Assembly (NCBI GenBank): GCA_025765615.1
Contig: JAIVFJ010000001.1
Coordinates: forward strand, 909,538 to 973,537
Direction: 5' to 3'
From: Zopfochytrium polystomum
Taxonomy: Eukaryota; Chytridiomycota; Chytridiomycetes; Chytridiales; Chytridiaceae
DNA: 64,000 nt
The notes beneath the pieces are model-generated. The model made no database searches. It saw only the letters and a program-made list of their open reading frames with translations, and had not been told where the DNA came from. Both the position numbers and the translations under genes were made by a program. Positions within the stretch are counted from its first letter, which is position 1. Every line of letters starts with the position of its first letter. This document shows, piece after piece, positions 32,471 through 42,707 of the stretch.

Positions 32471-33475
32471 GAGAGCAGTGAAAGCAGCGCGCGCCAAATC
32501 CCCGGCTGTGCTCGCCAGATTGACTATAACAATACCTGGTGTGAGAAAGATCAGAAAAACCTTGACGCTGCCTGCGCAAAAGTCGACTGGTCCCTCCTGC
32601 TGCAACCAATTCGAGGGGCCGACATCAAAAAGCACTTTCCTAAATTTTCCAAGTTTGGCGTTCCGTTCATCCGTTCGAAAATTGCTGGTAAGGGTGCGGA
32701 AAGACGTTGGCTTAATAACGCACATGATCTCACCGTTCCCCTCTCTCCCCTGCCTTCCTTGCGGCCCTCCCAAGCTTGGCGAGCTCTTCAAGAGAACGCT
32801 CTCGCACGAGGGTCGCTCCTTGCCTCCTTACTCCATTCTTCGGACAAGAAACAGCCCTCTCGGCGCCACACTCATTCCTTTGACGAGCCCGTTGCTGCCT
32901 CACCCATTGCTCAGCCAGACGACTCCGGCATTGACAAGAGCATCACAGACGAAGAGTTCCATTTTGGCGATTCTACTGACTTCAACAGTCTCACAGAAAT
33001 GTTGCGCAACCGTGATAATCCGCACCCTTTGTTCCCATGCAAGCGCAAATATGACGGGGAGCCCTTCAGCGCAGACGTCTTTGCAAACAACTCCAACATG
33101 CGATACTCGATGGAAGACGTCACGAATCAACCTCGGCGTTTCAACAAGAACTTTCGAGCAGGCACGCCTTCAAATTTGCGACAAATACAGCCATCTCCGC
33201 CTCCATCTTTGCGTGGTGACAGTGGCTTTTCTGTCGACTTTTTGACCTCGGCTTTGAGGCCCACCATATCAATTCCATCTGACCACTTCATCCATGTGGT
33301 CCCAGTGCCAGGTCATGTGCTCGTCCTTGTTCACTTACTGTCGGGGCACAGCGTCACATTCAAAGTACCAGGCGATAGACAGTCAATTATTGCCACCTAT
33401 GTGCACGATTCAGACGAAGGCGGTAATATCTGGAAAATGGACGACCACAGTGAGTGGGACAATCTCTTGTGTTAG
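32471..33475 (+). CDS. transposon partner gene of unknown function
   Basis: Exons about 32471-32687 and 32775-33475 join across an 87-nt intron (GTAAGG donor, CCCAAG acceptor) in frame; a further 5' exon with the start codon must exist, because the first exon opens after an in-frame TAA and contains no Met. The N-terminal part (YNNTWCEKDQKNLDAACAKV, then DIKKHFPKFSKFGVPFIRSKI) has a spacing of Trp and charged residues reminiscent of Myb/SANT-like DNA-binding accessory proteins carried by Harbinger elements, though the match is weak. The C-terminal 60 residues (HFIHVVPVPGHVLVLVHLLSG) look folded and beta-rich. It lies inside the same TIRs as the transposase, transcribed away from it. Function in transposition is inferred from position. 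Confidence 0.6.
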   Translation, partial: ESSESSARQIPGCARQIDYNNTWCEKDQKNLDAACAKVDWSLLLQPIRGADIKKHFPKFSKFGVPFIRSKIAGKGAERRWLNNAHDLTVPLSPLPSLRPSQAWRALQENALARGSLLASLLHSSDKKQPSRRHTHSFDEPVAASPIAQPDDSGIDKSITDEEFHFGDSTDFNSLTEMLRNRDNPHPLFPCKRKYDGEPFSADVFANNSNMRYSMEDVTNQPRRFNKNFRAGTPSNLRQIQPSPPPSLRGDSGFSVDFLTSALRPTISIPSDHFIHVVPVPGHVLVLVHLLSGHSVTFKVPGDRQSIIATYVHDSDEGGNIWKMDDHSEWDNLLC

Positions 33476-33689
33476 GCGTGAAACATTTTCTGCTTAACAC
33501 AATCACCATTGAAGCCAATTTTCCACGTCAAGTAAAGGATGAAGTAGAGCGCTGTGAGGTTGTGGATAAGAATGATGTCCAAGTTGGCTTAATTTTGATT
33601 TACAAAAATTTCGAGAACTAGGACAAGAAGGCATTGTTGTTCAATAAAGCTTAGTTTGTGCAGTGACCTCTGTTTTTAGACAATCCCCC

Positions 33690-34043
33690 AGTGAATGAAT
33701 TATATATTGGATTTTATTAGAAACAAATACGATGGTGCAAGAGCGTTGCCACCCCCACGCGCATCCGCAAAGTGTCTTTCCCATTCATTTGGACCCCCTT
33801 CTGACAAACCATCCGAACCCGAACCAAGTCGGCTCGGAGATTGTGATTCATGCTTCCTGTTCCGGTTCCCGCGAAAGAAAGAAAAACAAACAATAAACAC
33901 TGTGGGTGACTTTGCCTCGAATCACACCCTCCCCGCTGTTGTTATAAATCGTCGGTATCCCCAGATCCGTAAAAGCCATAGCCAGTAACTCCCCCTCTCA
34001 CCCCCCCATAGCAGAGTAGCCCCACCATTCAGCCCCACTCAAA
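33690..34043. other. upstream region of family A copy 4
   Basis: No ORF is supported. TATAAAT at 33943-33949 lies about 98 bases before ATG 34044, as in the other family A promoters. Confidence 0.5.
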
Positions 34044-34295
34044 ATGACGCAAATCATCGCAACCGCCCCCGTTACGCCGCTCAGCGCTTCCGCCATTACC
34101 GTGTTCAACACCAACACCACAACCAGCACTACCACCCGCGACCAATCGGCGCCCGTCCAGCCCGCAACCGCCACGAAACCGGAAACCAAGCGCTTGTCGC
34201 CGTTTGCACGCTTCTTTTACAAGAAGCTCGACGCCGAGACATCATCCACCAAGGAAAAAGTGCAACTTCCGTCGGGATCTCCGGTTGAAAAGTGA
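34044..34295 (+). CDS. tiny unknown protein, family A, divergent copy 4
   Basis: An 83-codon ORF sharing with the copies at 8121, 10033 and 12175 the start pattern VTPLSASAITVFNT and the core block SPFARFFYKKLDAE, a Thr-rich linker and the TATA-to-ATG spacing. It lacks the C-terminal VKRAHVIMYG block and ends with a Lys/Ser-rich tail. It is not embedded in the tRNA-His duplications, so it may represent an older member of the family. Function unknown. Confidence 0.6.
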   Translation: MTQIIATAPVTPLSASAITVFNTNTTTSTTTRDQSAPVQPATATKPETKRLSPFARFFYKKLDAETSSTKEKVQLPSGSPVEK

Positions 34296-34877
34296 CGACG
34301 CGACTTCCTGGCAAATTGGATATTCCTCTTCTTCTTTCGCTTCGGCTTTGTAAACACTCCCTCTTCTCATACCTCGCAGTTGTGCCCATGCGACTCCATG
34401 TCCAAAGCGTGACGCTGCATCTCTGCGTTTCCTCATCTAGTCATCAATCCTTCATGTTCAAACACTGAGCCTTTGATTGGACCATACATTTATTTTCCGA
34501 TTTGGACATTTTTTTGCAGAAGCGAGCCGGTTTCCAGTCGTATCTTGACCGGTATTTGTGCTTCTCCATGGCTGTGGCTGACCATGTGACCTCCACTTCA
34601 CGACGTAAGCCGTGGGGCGACGTCTTCTGGCAAATCCCAACAGAAAGCAACCGAGGGTCCTAAACCTTTTTTCGTGGGGAATTTGAGGGGCTTGGCTCCG
34701 TTCCAACGATCTCAACACACACACACACACTCTCTCTCTCTCTGTCTCTCTCACACACCAAGCCTCACGTACCATTCTCCGCGACGTTTCTTGATCCAGC
34801 GATATCCGATCTGAAGCGGAATGAAAATTCCCAGAAGTCCAAAACGCACCTCCACCGGTTGATTCCCGCAACTTCCC
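34296..34877. other. intergenic stretch
   Basis: No gene is supported. A short CA/CT microsatellite lies at about 34713-34757. Confidence 0.45.
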
Positions 34878-35306
34878 TCACACCCTCGCTCTTTCTCTTA
34901 CCGCTCTGCTCGTCTCGCTCAGCATTACCGCAAAAAGCCTTCCCCGGTCAGGGTTACCAACGCGACCATCGCCTCCGGCTGCGCTTCCCTCGGCCCCATC
35001 CGCAGCTTCTCCTGGAACGCCGCCGCCCCTCGGCGCGACCACCATCCTCACCGAACCATCCGGCCCAACCGCTTTCAACATCCAATTCGTCTCCTTCGCG
35101 GCCAGCATCCACGGCTCCCGCGACCGGGCTGCAGTCGACGCGGGGTCCGCGCGATCGTGGCCACGGGCGGGCTCCAGCTCCACGCTTTGCATCTGCTGAA
35201 CGAGGAGCTCGGAGGGAGTGGGGTGTTTGTACCGGGGAGACGACGAAGATGGGGGTGTTGTGAAGGGACGATGGGACGAGAAGAGGATTGAGGTGTTTGG
35301 CGCCAT
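34878..35306 (-). CDS. unknown small ORF
   Basis: A 142-codon minus-strand ORF beginning MAPNTSILFSSHRPFTTPP. A Ser/Pro-rich N-terminus leads to a more folded-looking stretch (ELLVQQMQSVELEPARGHDR, then EPWMLAAKETNWMLKAVGPD) and a Gly-rich end. No family is recognised. A competing frame (ATG 35322) overlaps it but is Arg/Gly-rich and looks like a shadow. Confidence 0.4.
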   Translation of the reverse strand: MAPNTSILFSSHRPFTTPPSSSSPRYKHPTPSELLVQQMQSVELEPARGHDRADPASTAARSREPWMLAAKETNWMLKAVGPDGSVRMVVAPRGGGVPGEAADGAEGSAAGGDGRVGNPDRGRLFAVMLSETSRAVRERARV

Positions 35307-35608
35307 CTGAGGGAGCGGGCAACGCAGCGAAAAAATACTTCTCAGTCGTGTTGCTGCCTGCCGTCTGTTTCCGAACCTCTGCTATTTTGCCTTCAGAGGA
35401 GATCCGGAGTGAGTGCGGGTGAACGAGTTGCTTTGTTCAAGGAAGGAAGGACGAAAAACTTGGGACGAAACAAAAAACAAGATTACACGCAGTAGAAGCG
35501 TGGACGTGCATCAACAAAAACCATTCAGAAGGGGGGAAAAAAGTGCACAAAACAACAACGTGCGCTGTACACCAAACGTCAAAGAGCGCACACCAGACGT
35601 CAAAGGGG

Positions 35609-37021
35609 TTACAAACCCACAACCACCCGGCACTTCGCCTTCTTCTCCAGCGCCTGCTTCGCGACGGCCACGTCGACGTGCTTGACGCCCACGTAGTCCG
35701 TGTCGAACGACGACACGACAAACACTGACACCTTGGCGTCCGCCAGCGCCCCCGTCAGCTTGCCCATCACCCCCGTCTGGTACGCCGGCAGCGGGCCTTC
35801 GACGCGGAAAAACCGCCACCCGGCTTCAACCATCAGCCACGACGGGTACCCGGCCCCGCCACTGCTGCCTCCGCCGTCCTCTGGCGGCGCCAGATGAGAC
35901 GCACTACCGTCGTTCCTGCTGCTGCTGCTGCTGCTGTGCAGTGCCGCCTCGAGCGATGAAAAGTCGGTTGCGCCTGGCATGACCAGGGAGGAAGGGAGGA
36001 CCAGCGAGATCTCCCGCGGCGTCCGAGTAAACGAAACAAGGTCATGCGGGTACTCTGCGCGCGCGCCGTCGCCGTCGCCGGCGGCCGTCGCCAGTCCAGC
36101 CAGCTGCGCTGTAAGAAAGTTTGTCGCCTCTGTCGCGGTCGCCGGGTCCGTCAGCGCGGAGGGAGGGATCTGGCACAGCGAGAACGTCGTCGGGAGCAGC
36201 GTCACCGTAAGTGGAGCCTGCGTCTCCGGACGTTGTGTAACCGCCGCTGCCGCCGTCGTCTTCCGCCCGGGCGTCGGTGTCGCGGGATTCGCGGCAGCGG
36301 CAGCGGCGGCGGCGCCGACGTCGCCCTCCCCGACCACGACGACGCTTGGCGTGCCTCCGGTCTCGACCATCAGCCCGCACAGCGTGTGCTTCTTCCCCCT
36401 GCACCGCTTGCCAAAGCTGTTGACCGTCATCTTCCCGACGCGCTCCAGAAACGCCTCGCGCCGCCCGCCCCAGTGCTCGAGAAAGCATGTCGCGATCGGC
36501 ACCGTCCGCAGGTAGAACTGTCGGTCCGCCTCCTCCAGCGTCTTTTTGTCCGCTCTCGCAAACTCGTCGTACAGCTCCAGCACGGCTGTAAGCAGGTCTG
36601 CGGGAGTTTTCGCGGCGTTGACGCGCGCCCGCGACACGAGACGATCCGAGCCGCCCCGACGGCGCTTCGGCGCCCGAATCGTCGGGTCTTGAGGAACCGC
36701 GCTGCCGATTTCGGTGAGGAATGCGTCGGCCACGGCGGCCGTCTCGTCCGGGTCGACGAAGCCGGCGGAATCCAGGGATATCAGTGGGTGCTGGTGGGTT
36801 GTTGGGTCCGTGGTGGGGTTGGTGAGGTTGGTGAGGGTTGCGTTGAGGCCGTCCAGATCGGAGAGAAAGACGACGTCTTGTTCTTGTCGCTGGCGCTTCA
36901 GGGGTTGCATATCGAGCGACGGGTCGTCCTCGTGCTGATGGTGATGGTGGGGTTCAAAGTCACCATCATCGACGGCGGCCATAGCAGATTCGAGAAGGTC
37001 GTCGGAGGAGGGACCGTCCAT
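35609..37021 (-). CDS. protein with two ACT-like domains (CASTOR/ACT_7-type)
   Basis: A single open frame of 470 codons from ATG 37021. Residues 1-130 are low-complexity with a His tract and a basic KRRRGG segment that could be a nuclear localisation signal. Residues 135-220 form a helical region of unknown family (TPADLLTAVLELYDEFARA, FLEHWGGRREAFLERVGKMT). Residues 271-345 (LTVTLLPTTFSLCQIPP, LVSFTRTPREISLVLPSSL) and 392-470 (WLMVEAGWRFFRVEGPLP, TGVMGKLTGALADAKVSVFV, SSFDTDYVGVKHVDVAVAKQ) are two ACT-type lobes like those of the CASTOR1 arginine sensor and fungal ACT_7 proteins. ACT pairs usually bind an amino acid and regulate another protein; the ligand here is unknown. Confidence 0.75.
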   Translation of the reverse strand: MDGPSSDDLLESAMAAVDDGDFEPHHHHQHEDDPSLDMQPLKRQRQEQDVVFLSDLDGLNATLTNLTNPTTDPTTHQHPLISLDSAGFVDPDETAAVADAFLTEIGSAVPQDPTIRAPKRRRGGSDRLVSRARVNAAKTPADLLTAVLELYDEFARADKKTLEEADRQFYLRTVPIATCFLEHWGGRREAFLERVGKMTVNSFGKRCRGKKHTLCGLMVETGGTPSVVVVGEGDVGAAAAAAAANPATPTPGRKTTAAAAVTQRPETQAPLTVTLLPTTFSLCQIPPSALTDPATATEATNFLTAQLAGLATAAGDGDGARAEYPHDLVSFTRTPREISLVLPSSLVMPGATDFSSLEAALHSSSSSSRNDGSASHLAPPEDGGGSSGGAGYPSWLMVEAGWRFFRVEGPLPAYQTGVMGKLTGALADAKVSVFVVSSFDTDYVGVKHVDVAVAKQALEKKAKCRVVVGL

Positions 37022-38662
37022 TGCTGTTTGGTTTTGACGTGGATCTGGGCGAGGAGGAGGAGGAGGGTGTCAGTACAGGCTGGGAAAGTGGGCAAGGATC
37101 GAGTAGTGTTGGTGGATCATCGTGGTGTTGGTGTGGACGACGTCGGGAGGCGCAGAGTTGCAGGAGGAACGATGGATTGATTGATCGATCGACCAGGTTG
37201 AGAGGTTGAGGGTTCGGTCCAGTTGGGGTACGAATAGTTGAGCAGGTACGATGGCTCGGGTCCGCTCAAGGCGATGGGTACGGGGTACGTTGGTACGGGC
37301 AGCAGTGGTGTGAGGCTGGCTGGGCTCGGGGAACCGTACCACCTACCCTGACAAGGAAGGAATGAGAAAAATTATTGAAATCCAATAAATATTTAGTGGT
37401 CGTTGTGGATTAAACCCTTCATGTCGTGGCATCGTGCGATGCAGGTTGTGGAACCCACTCAGCGGGCCGCCCAATCATTGGAGGGCTGACCCATCCACCT
37501 GTCGAAGCAAAACTGACACCCATTCATCACCAGCACCGAAGACCACCACTGTGAAATCTTCGTCCTCTTGCATCAATCCCCTTCGGAAAACAACAAAAAG
37601 TTCGAATAAGACGTACTGCCGATGACGAAGGCCCCAAGGAGAAGGAGCGGCCTGAAGCGTTGGTGACAGCGGCGTGCGTAGACTACGAAATAGACGCCTT
37701 TCGTTTGTGCTAACTGTGATGGTGTGCGGGTGAGAAGTACGCAACCGCACCTGTCGCAGCTTCGATCGGCGTCCTGATCTGACAAAAGCGTCCGTCTGCA
37801 ACCACCTGGCGACGAGCGTCGAGCAGTTCACCGACTGTCCAACGTACACGAACTTGGTGCGGTCAATCGCCACGGTGATGAATCTGGGTCTTGCCTCACT
37901 TGGTGTTCGCGTAGATGTTCATATTTTGCAGTGCGCTTGCGGCTTGCCGTTGTTCAAAGCAAACTCCATCCACTGAGCGGGGCACAAGATTCCTCCCCGC
38001 CCAAGAAAATTCGATGTCGAGAGACAAGAGGTCGAAAGTGACTCTCGCTTGCCCGTAGGAAGCATACTGAAGGAAAGAACTTTTCTTCTTCGTGTATCTC
38101 TTTACTTTTCCTTGTGCTGCCCGCGGGTCAGGGGCAAGGCCGATGGAGGGTCTAAGTTTGCAGATTGTCTTCGCAATTGTGGCGTCACATACGGCATTGT
38201 CTGAGTCAATGGGTCGTTTGTTTGGGTCGCATAGAAAGTGGCCACATCGTCAGCCTCGTTGGCGAAGTTGCACGCCTTCCGCGGCAGTTGTCGCTTCATT
38301 CTCTTCCCGCATCAGCCCGATGTGCGGTGGATCAGTGTCTGATTCAAGAAGCCGCACGTGTGCCTCAACCCACGGAGATGGACTTCCCAATTCGACGGAA
38401 TGTTTGATCAAAAGGAAAATATTTGTGCCTGTGACGGTCTCTTGCGCTCAGAAGGCACCCGGGCGCCGTTCACCTGAGGGTTTGCGGCAGGCCCCCGCTG
38501 CCTCGGGGTTTTCCTTCCCCATTCGTAAAGAGCGGATAGAACGTTCCGCAAACACCTGCGAGGTATCACAGACTCCGGGGAAACAACGAAAACAAAAACA
38601 AAAATAACACAACATACAAACCCGGGCTCAGAACAAAACACTGTCGACGAACTCCAGCTCGC
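37022..38662. other. intergenic region, including the duplicated leader of the zinc-motif array
   Basis: No gene is confidently supported. A 132-codon minus-strand frame at 37475-37873 (MAIDRTKFVYVGQSVNCSTL) is open but has no recognisable features. The part from about 38300 to 38420 (CATCAGCCCGATG, CCCACGGAGATGGACTTCC) recurs upstream of a later array unit at 41546-41640, so each unit carries a duplicated leader. Confidence 0.4.
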
Positions 38663-39351
38663 ATGTGCCAACAGCACGGTGGCGACCCGAATTCACCTCG
38701 AGCGGGAGCGTTTGTGACGGCTTCTCCTCCTAACACCATGCCTTCGCAGCATCATTCCCCAAACCGGTCCACATCGACGCCGCGCACAAGTTCAATCGCC
38801 GTCGATCGCCCCGCCAAGTCCATCAGCCAAGCCCACTCCCACCAGCCCCACCGCAATCACAACACCACACACCCAAACCGCCACGCCCCCGCCACCGCGA
38901 CACCCCCTGTGACCACGGCCGCCGCCGCTTCCAATGCGTTGAATGCTACGAGCTCGGCCGCGGCGGAGGCTCGGTCTGCATCCACCGCCGCCGACGCGCA
39001 ACGTGCCGTGACTGCCGCCTCGACGAGGATGCGGCAGCGAGGCCGCTGATGCGGTGGCGGATGAGGAGTCCGAGAACTTTCGTCGCGCAGCCACTGCCAC
39101 CGCCTCTCGTGGCAAGGGCGAAGAAGGTAATCGACCTAGGGTATGAGATTGACAGGATGGTGACTCCGGGGCCGTCCGAGTGCCGGTGGGCGACTGGCAG
39201 CGGTGCAAAGATGCCAACATCAAAGGAAGGAGCGGAGGTGGGCACGCGGCATAGCGGGACGTGGTTTACCGTCGAGTGGATGTGCGGAGCGCAAACGGTG
39301 ATGGGTGAAAAGAAGATTGTGACAACGAGAAAATATGCTGTCGGTGGTTGA
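38663..39351 (+). pseudogene. CxH-x6-CxxC array member 1, frameshifted
   Basis: Starts MCQQHGGDP, which matches MSQQRGSSP of the intact member at 42018. The first frame is followed to about 38890, then the homologous frame shifts to give DTPCDHGRRRFQCVECYELG and GGGSVCIHRRRRATCRDCR, RWRMRSPRTFV, MVTPGPSECRW and WFTVEWMCG to the stop at 39351. The double zinc-type motif and tail blocks are intact after the shift, so one indel separates it from a functional gene. Confidence 0.65.
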
Positions 39352-40170
39352 ATTTCACATTTAATTCTTCCCTCGCCGTCCCTTGCGTGTGGTCAAATTT
39401 TCATGCATTGAACGTTGTTTGGACGTCGACACGTGGCAGCCACGTTTCGACGAGAATGTTTTGGCGCGATCAGGGTTCGTGTTTTCGGTGCCAGTGGTAG
39501 TGTGAGAAGGAACCGCAAGATAATTCTCAATGCACACCGAAAGCGTAGCGTGGGCGAAATTGAACCGAAAACCATTCTATTCGAAATATGACGAGATCTG
39601 AAAAAAACAGTGTAAGGTCCTTTTTCTCGCTCTTTTCCGGAATAGCAATTGCCTCAGATCGTTATCTCAGTATCGCATCGCGCAAAACGTTTTTTTTTTC
39701 CAGCCACGCGAAACGCAGACACGGTTTCCTTCTTTTCTTTACTTTTCTTTTTTTTTTTTTTTTTTTGTTGTTCCCGATTTTTCAGGTTCGGCCGCGAGTT
39801 CTGAAACGACATTCCGGAAATGGGTTCCCCGATTTGGCGACCAAGAAAAGTTAAAATAGACGATTTGCACACACTGGCTGGGACTCGGTGCTGCGGAAAA
39901 AAAAAACAAACACGCGCGAGAATCCGCCCCTTGCGTCCCGCGGAGTTTCCCTTCCCCTTTCTGACTTGCGTGTATTGCATCGGGCTGAAGATGTTGAGAT
40001 TTTAGGAGACAGAGAGAGAGAGAGAGAGAGTGAGTGAGTGAGTGAGAGAGAGAGAGAGAGAATGTGTGTGTGACAGAAGAGGAACAACGATCTTGGCAAA
40101 CAGGAGTGATCCACCTATACTTTTTCTTTACCTCGCTCCCTCTCGCGATCAGAAACAGTCCTCATCCCCG
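39352..40170. other. intergenic with GA microsatellite
   Basis: Contains poly-T (about 39749-39766) and a (GA)n/(GAGT)n tract at 40009-40062, just before the next array member. Nothing coding is supported. Confidence 0.5.
40009..40062. repeat. GA/GAGT microsatellite
   Basis: (GA)n interrupted by (GAGT)n, in the leader of array member 2. Confidence 0.9.
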
Positions 40171-40902
40171 ATGTCGACCATTCCGGCTCACGTAAGGAAT
40201 CAAAACGTCTACTCGCACGATCTCGCACCACGCGAACTCGGCGACAATTACCAGATCCCACCACCACATGAGTCACCGGCCTCGGCCGTTTCTCCAACCG
40301 CAGCAAGTCCCCCGTGGCGCACACCCAGCGTATCGTCAATCCCTCATCCGGTCCTCGTGCAATCCTCTTCCCAGTACCTACGTCCGCTTTTGCCAACCCC
40401 ACCGCCGTCGCACACGACTCCACAACCGCCACAAACAACAACCAGCCTCCGCCGCCGCCGACGAGACAAGCCCTGCGACCACGGCCGCCGTCGGCCGCAG
40501 TGCGTCGAATGCTACGAGCTCGGTCGCGGCGGCGGATCCGTCTGCATCCACCGCCGCCGTCGCGCAATCTGCCGCGACTGCCGCCGCGACGCCGCTCACA
40601 CGCCGGTCCCGCTACGGCGTTGGCGTATCAGAGGTCCGCGCACGTTCGTCGCGCCACCCCCGCCGCCGCCGCCACCGTTGATGCCTGCCGCGAGGGGAAG
40701 GAAGGTGATTGATCCGGTGTGTGGGCGTGAGAAAATGCTGACCCCTGGGCCGTCCGAATGCGGGCCGGGAGGGAATGAGATGGGGTGGAAGGCGATGATG
40801 CGCAGCCCCGAGCGGCGGACGGGAGTGGCCTGGTTCACCGTGGAGTGGATGTGCGGAATTGAGGACGTGCGGAGTTCCCGCGGTTATCGGGAAGAGTGCT
40901 GA
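40171..40902 (+). CDS. CxH-x6-CxxC array member 2, intact
   Basis: A 243-codon ORF. The first half is Pro/Ser/Thr-rich and probably disordered. In the middle are two copies of C-x-H-x6-C-x2-C: CDHGRRRPQCVEC and CIHRRRRAICRDC, separated by YELGRGGGSV, giving eight potential metal ligands. Next come the conserved blocks RRWRIRGPRTFV, a poly-Pro stretch, KVIDPVCGREKMLTPGPSEC, and WFTVEWMCG close to the end. The C-x-H-x6-C-x2-C unit matches the short repeats seen in EsV-1-7-like and related Cys/His repeat proteins of algae, oomycetes and chytrids; zinc binding is likely. The start was chosen as the first Met in a frame that upstream encodes only low-complexity sequence. Function unknown. Confidence 0.65.
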   Translation: MSTIPAHVRNQNVYSHDLAPRELGDNYQIPPPHESPASAVSPTAASPPWRTPSVSSIPHPVLVQSSSQYLRPLLPTPPPSHTTPQPPQTTTSLRRRRRDKPCDHGRRRPQCVECYELGRGGGSVCIHRRRRAICRDCRRDAAHTPVPLRRWRIRGPRTFVAPPPPPPPPLMPAARGRKVIDPVCGREKMLTPGPSECGPGGNEMGWKAMMRSPERRTGVAWFTVEWMCGIEDVRSSRGYREEC

Positions 40903-41321
40903 TCATGATTTTTCTTTTATGTTTTTGCGCTTTCTTATGAGTTTTATGGGTGTCTGGCTTGCACGTTTGCACGTTGAGAGTAAATGAATGAGAATCACGG
41001 GGAAGATTCGTGCGCTAAACGCTTCAAACTACTTGTGGGCTTGGCCACGATACTGCCTTGGACGTACAAACATAAATGCACTCCACAACGACAACCGCAT
41101 TCCTTTAACAAACTCCCTTGCGGCGACCAAAACAACAGCAGTGACCCCTGAACCCGCCAAGCACGTGCACTTTGCATTTTTTCTTTCTTGTTCATATTCG
41201 GCGATGACGTGAAGATGTTGGTATCCTAACCCTTTTTTATTTTTATTTTCGGTTGGCACAACGAAGAAATTCGCTAGGCATAGTTTTCGAGCGAAGGACA
41301 GACATGCATGCCGAAAAAGCT

Positions 41322-41401
<80 letters not shown>

Positions 41402-42017
41402 GCTCTCTCTCTCTATCTGTCTCTCTCTCTCTCTCTATCTCTTTGTCTCTCTCAACTCTCAACTGAACTGCTGTTGGAGAGCAAAAATCAATCAAAAATT
41501 CTTCTTCCGATTGCGGCGCAGTGACGTGAGCTAGTGAGCTTCCCGCATCAGCCTGACGAGGCGGTTGTTGCATGTTTTCGCCATGCAACCCACGGAGATG
41601 GATTTCCTGATTTCGACAGAAAGGGGGGAAAATTTTTCACTTTGGTGCGAGGTGACATGTCTCTGGCACTCAAACTGGGCCTGCCGCTTTTTTACCTGTG
41701 GGAAGAAGGAAGGAACACTGGCGGCTTCCCCGCTGCCGGTGGATGCGCGCGCGCGCACGCGCGGAGCTTTCCTTCCGCTTTTGGAAAGTAAGCGCAAACA
41801 CAGTGACTGGGCGGAAAAGGAAAGAAAGAAAGAGTGAGATTGAGCAATCGTGTTTTCGCACGGGCAAAAGATGAAGAGACAAAAATGCGACAGGTTCGGT
41901 AGAACCCTCCAAATGAGTTCTTCGTTGGGGGCTGCCATGGCCCCAGCACAACGACAGATAAAAGTCGCTCCCCTTGTCGACCCACCCACCCACGCACGCA
42001 CGCACGCAAACCCACAC
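40903..42017. other. intergenic with long CT microsatellite
   Basis: A (CT)n tract occupies 41324-41454. The stretch 41546-41640 is a diverged copy of the leader at 38300-38420. No coding frame is supported. Confidence 0.5.
41324..41454. repeat. CT microsatellite
   Basis: A long (CT)n tract with a few interruptions, between array members 2 and 3. Confidence 0.9.
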
Positions 42018-42707
42018 ATGAGCCAACAGCGCGGTAGCAGCCCGATCGTCGACGCAGACCCCTCCGACCTGCTGCATTCGTCGTCCCGAACGGCGGCGGT
42101 TCTTCCCAACACCGTCCCTCCGCAGCATGGTTGTCCGACCCAGCTTCAGTCGACACCACCACAGTTCAAACCACACGCCGTCGAACGCATTCCTCAGCCG
42201 GTCAGGCAAGCCCCCGCCTCGCCGCGGGCGCCTCCGTCGCGGGCTCTCCCATCCGCCTCACCACGACCGCAACACGACGCCCCACAACCTGCCGCCCCCG
42301 CGCCCCGCCCGCGTCGCCGCGACACCCCCTGCGACCACGGCCGCCGCCGCTCTCAGTGCGTCGAATGCTACGAGCTCGGCTGCGGCGGTGGCTCCGTCTG
42401 CATCCACCGCCGCCGTCGCGCAATGTGCCGCGACTGCCGCCTCGACGACGCGTACGACCAGGCGGCGAGGTCGCTTCGGCGGTGGCGGATAAGAGGCCCG
42501 AGGACTTTTGTCTCGCCGCCACCTCCACCCCCGCCGGCAGCAAGGGGAAGGAGAGTGATCGACCCGGCGTATGGGATTGCGAAAATGATGACGCCTGGCC
42601 CGTCCGAGTGCGGACATCGCAGAAAGGTGGAAGGGGTGGAGGGGGCCAAGCGGCGCGACGATGGGTTGTGGTTTAGTGTCGAGTGGATGTGCGGAGCGCG
42701 AGGGTGA
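42018..42707 (+). CDS. CxH-x6-CxxC array member 3, intact
   Basis: A 229-codon ORF from ATG 42018, a start matching member 1. It has the same layout as member 2: a Pro/Arg-rich disordered half, CDHGRRRSQCVEC and CIHRRRRAMCRDC separated by YELGCGGGSV, then RRWRIRGPRTFV, poly-Pro, RVIDPAYGIAKMMTPGPSEC and WFSVEWMCG next to the C-terminus. Substitutions relative to member 2 fall mainly in the linkers. The Arg-rich metal-binding core could contact nucleic acid; this is inference. Confidence 0.65.
   Translation: MSQQRGSSPIVDADPSDLLHSSSRTAAVLPNTVPPQHGCPTQLQSTPPQFKPHAVERIPQPVRQAPASPRAPPSRALPSASPRPQHDAPQPAAPAPRPRRRDTPCDHGRRRSQCVECYELGCGGGSVCIHRRRRAMCRDCRLDDAYDQAARSLRRWRIRGPRTFVSPPPPPPPAARGRRVIDPAYGIAKMMTPGPSECGHRRKVEGVEGAKRRDDGLWFSVEWMCGARG

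Larger units (their letters stand above)
30643..33689. mobile_element. DNA transposon with terminal inverted repeats, DDE transposase and divergent partner gene
   Basis: The left end GGGGATTGTCTAAAA (30643-30657) is repeated in inverted orientation at 33674-33688; similarity continues inward imperfectly (AACGGAG against AACAGAG). Between them lie an intact two-exon DDE transposase on the minus strand and a spliced partner gene on the plus strand, separated by a GA microsatellite. Two divergently or convergently arranged genes plus short TIRs fit the PIF/Harbinger-ISL2EU range of superfamilies. The bases just outside the ends do not give a convincing target-site duplication by eye. Confidence 0.75.

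Noticed and set aside
37475..37873. 132-codon minus-strand ORF (MAIDRTKFVYVGQ)
   Set aside because: Open but without recognisable motif, codon bias or paralogue; not enough to call a gene.
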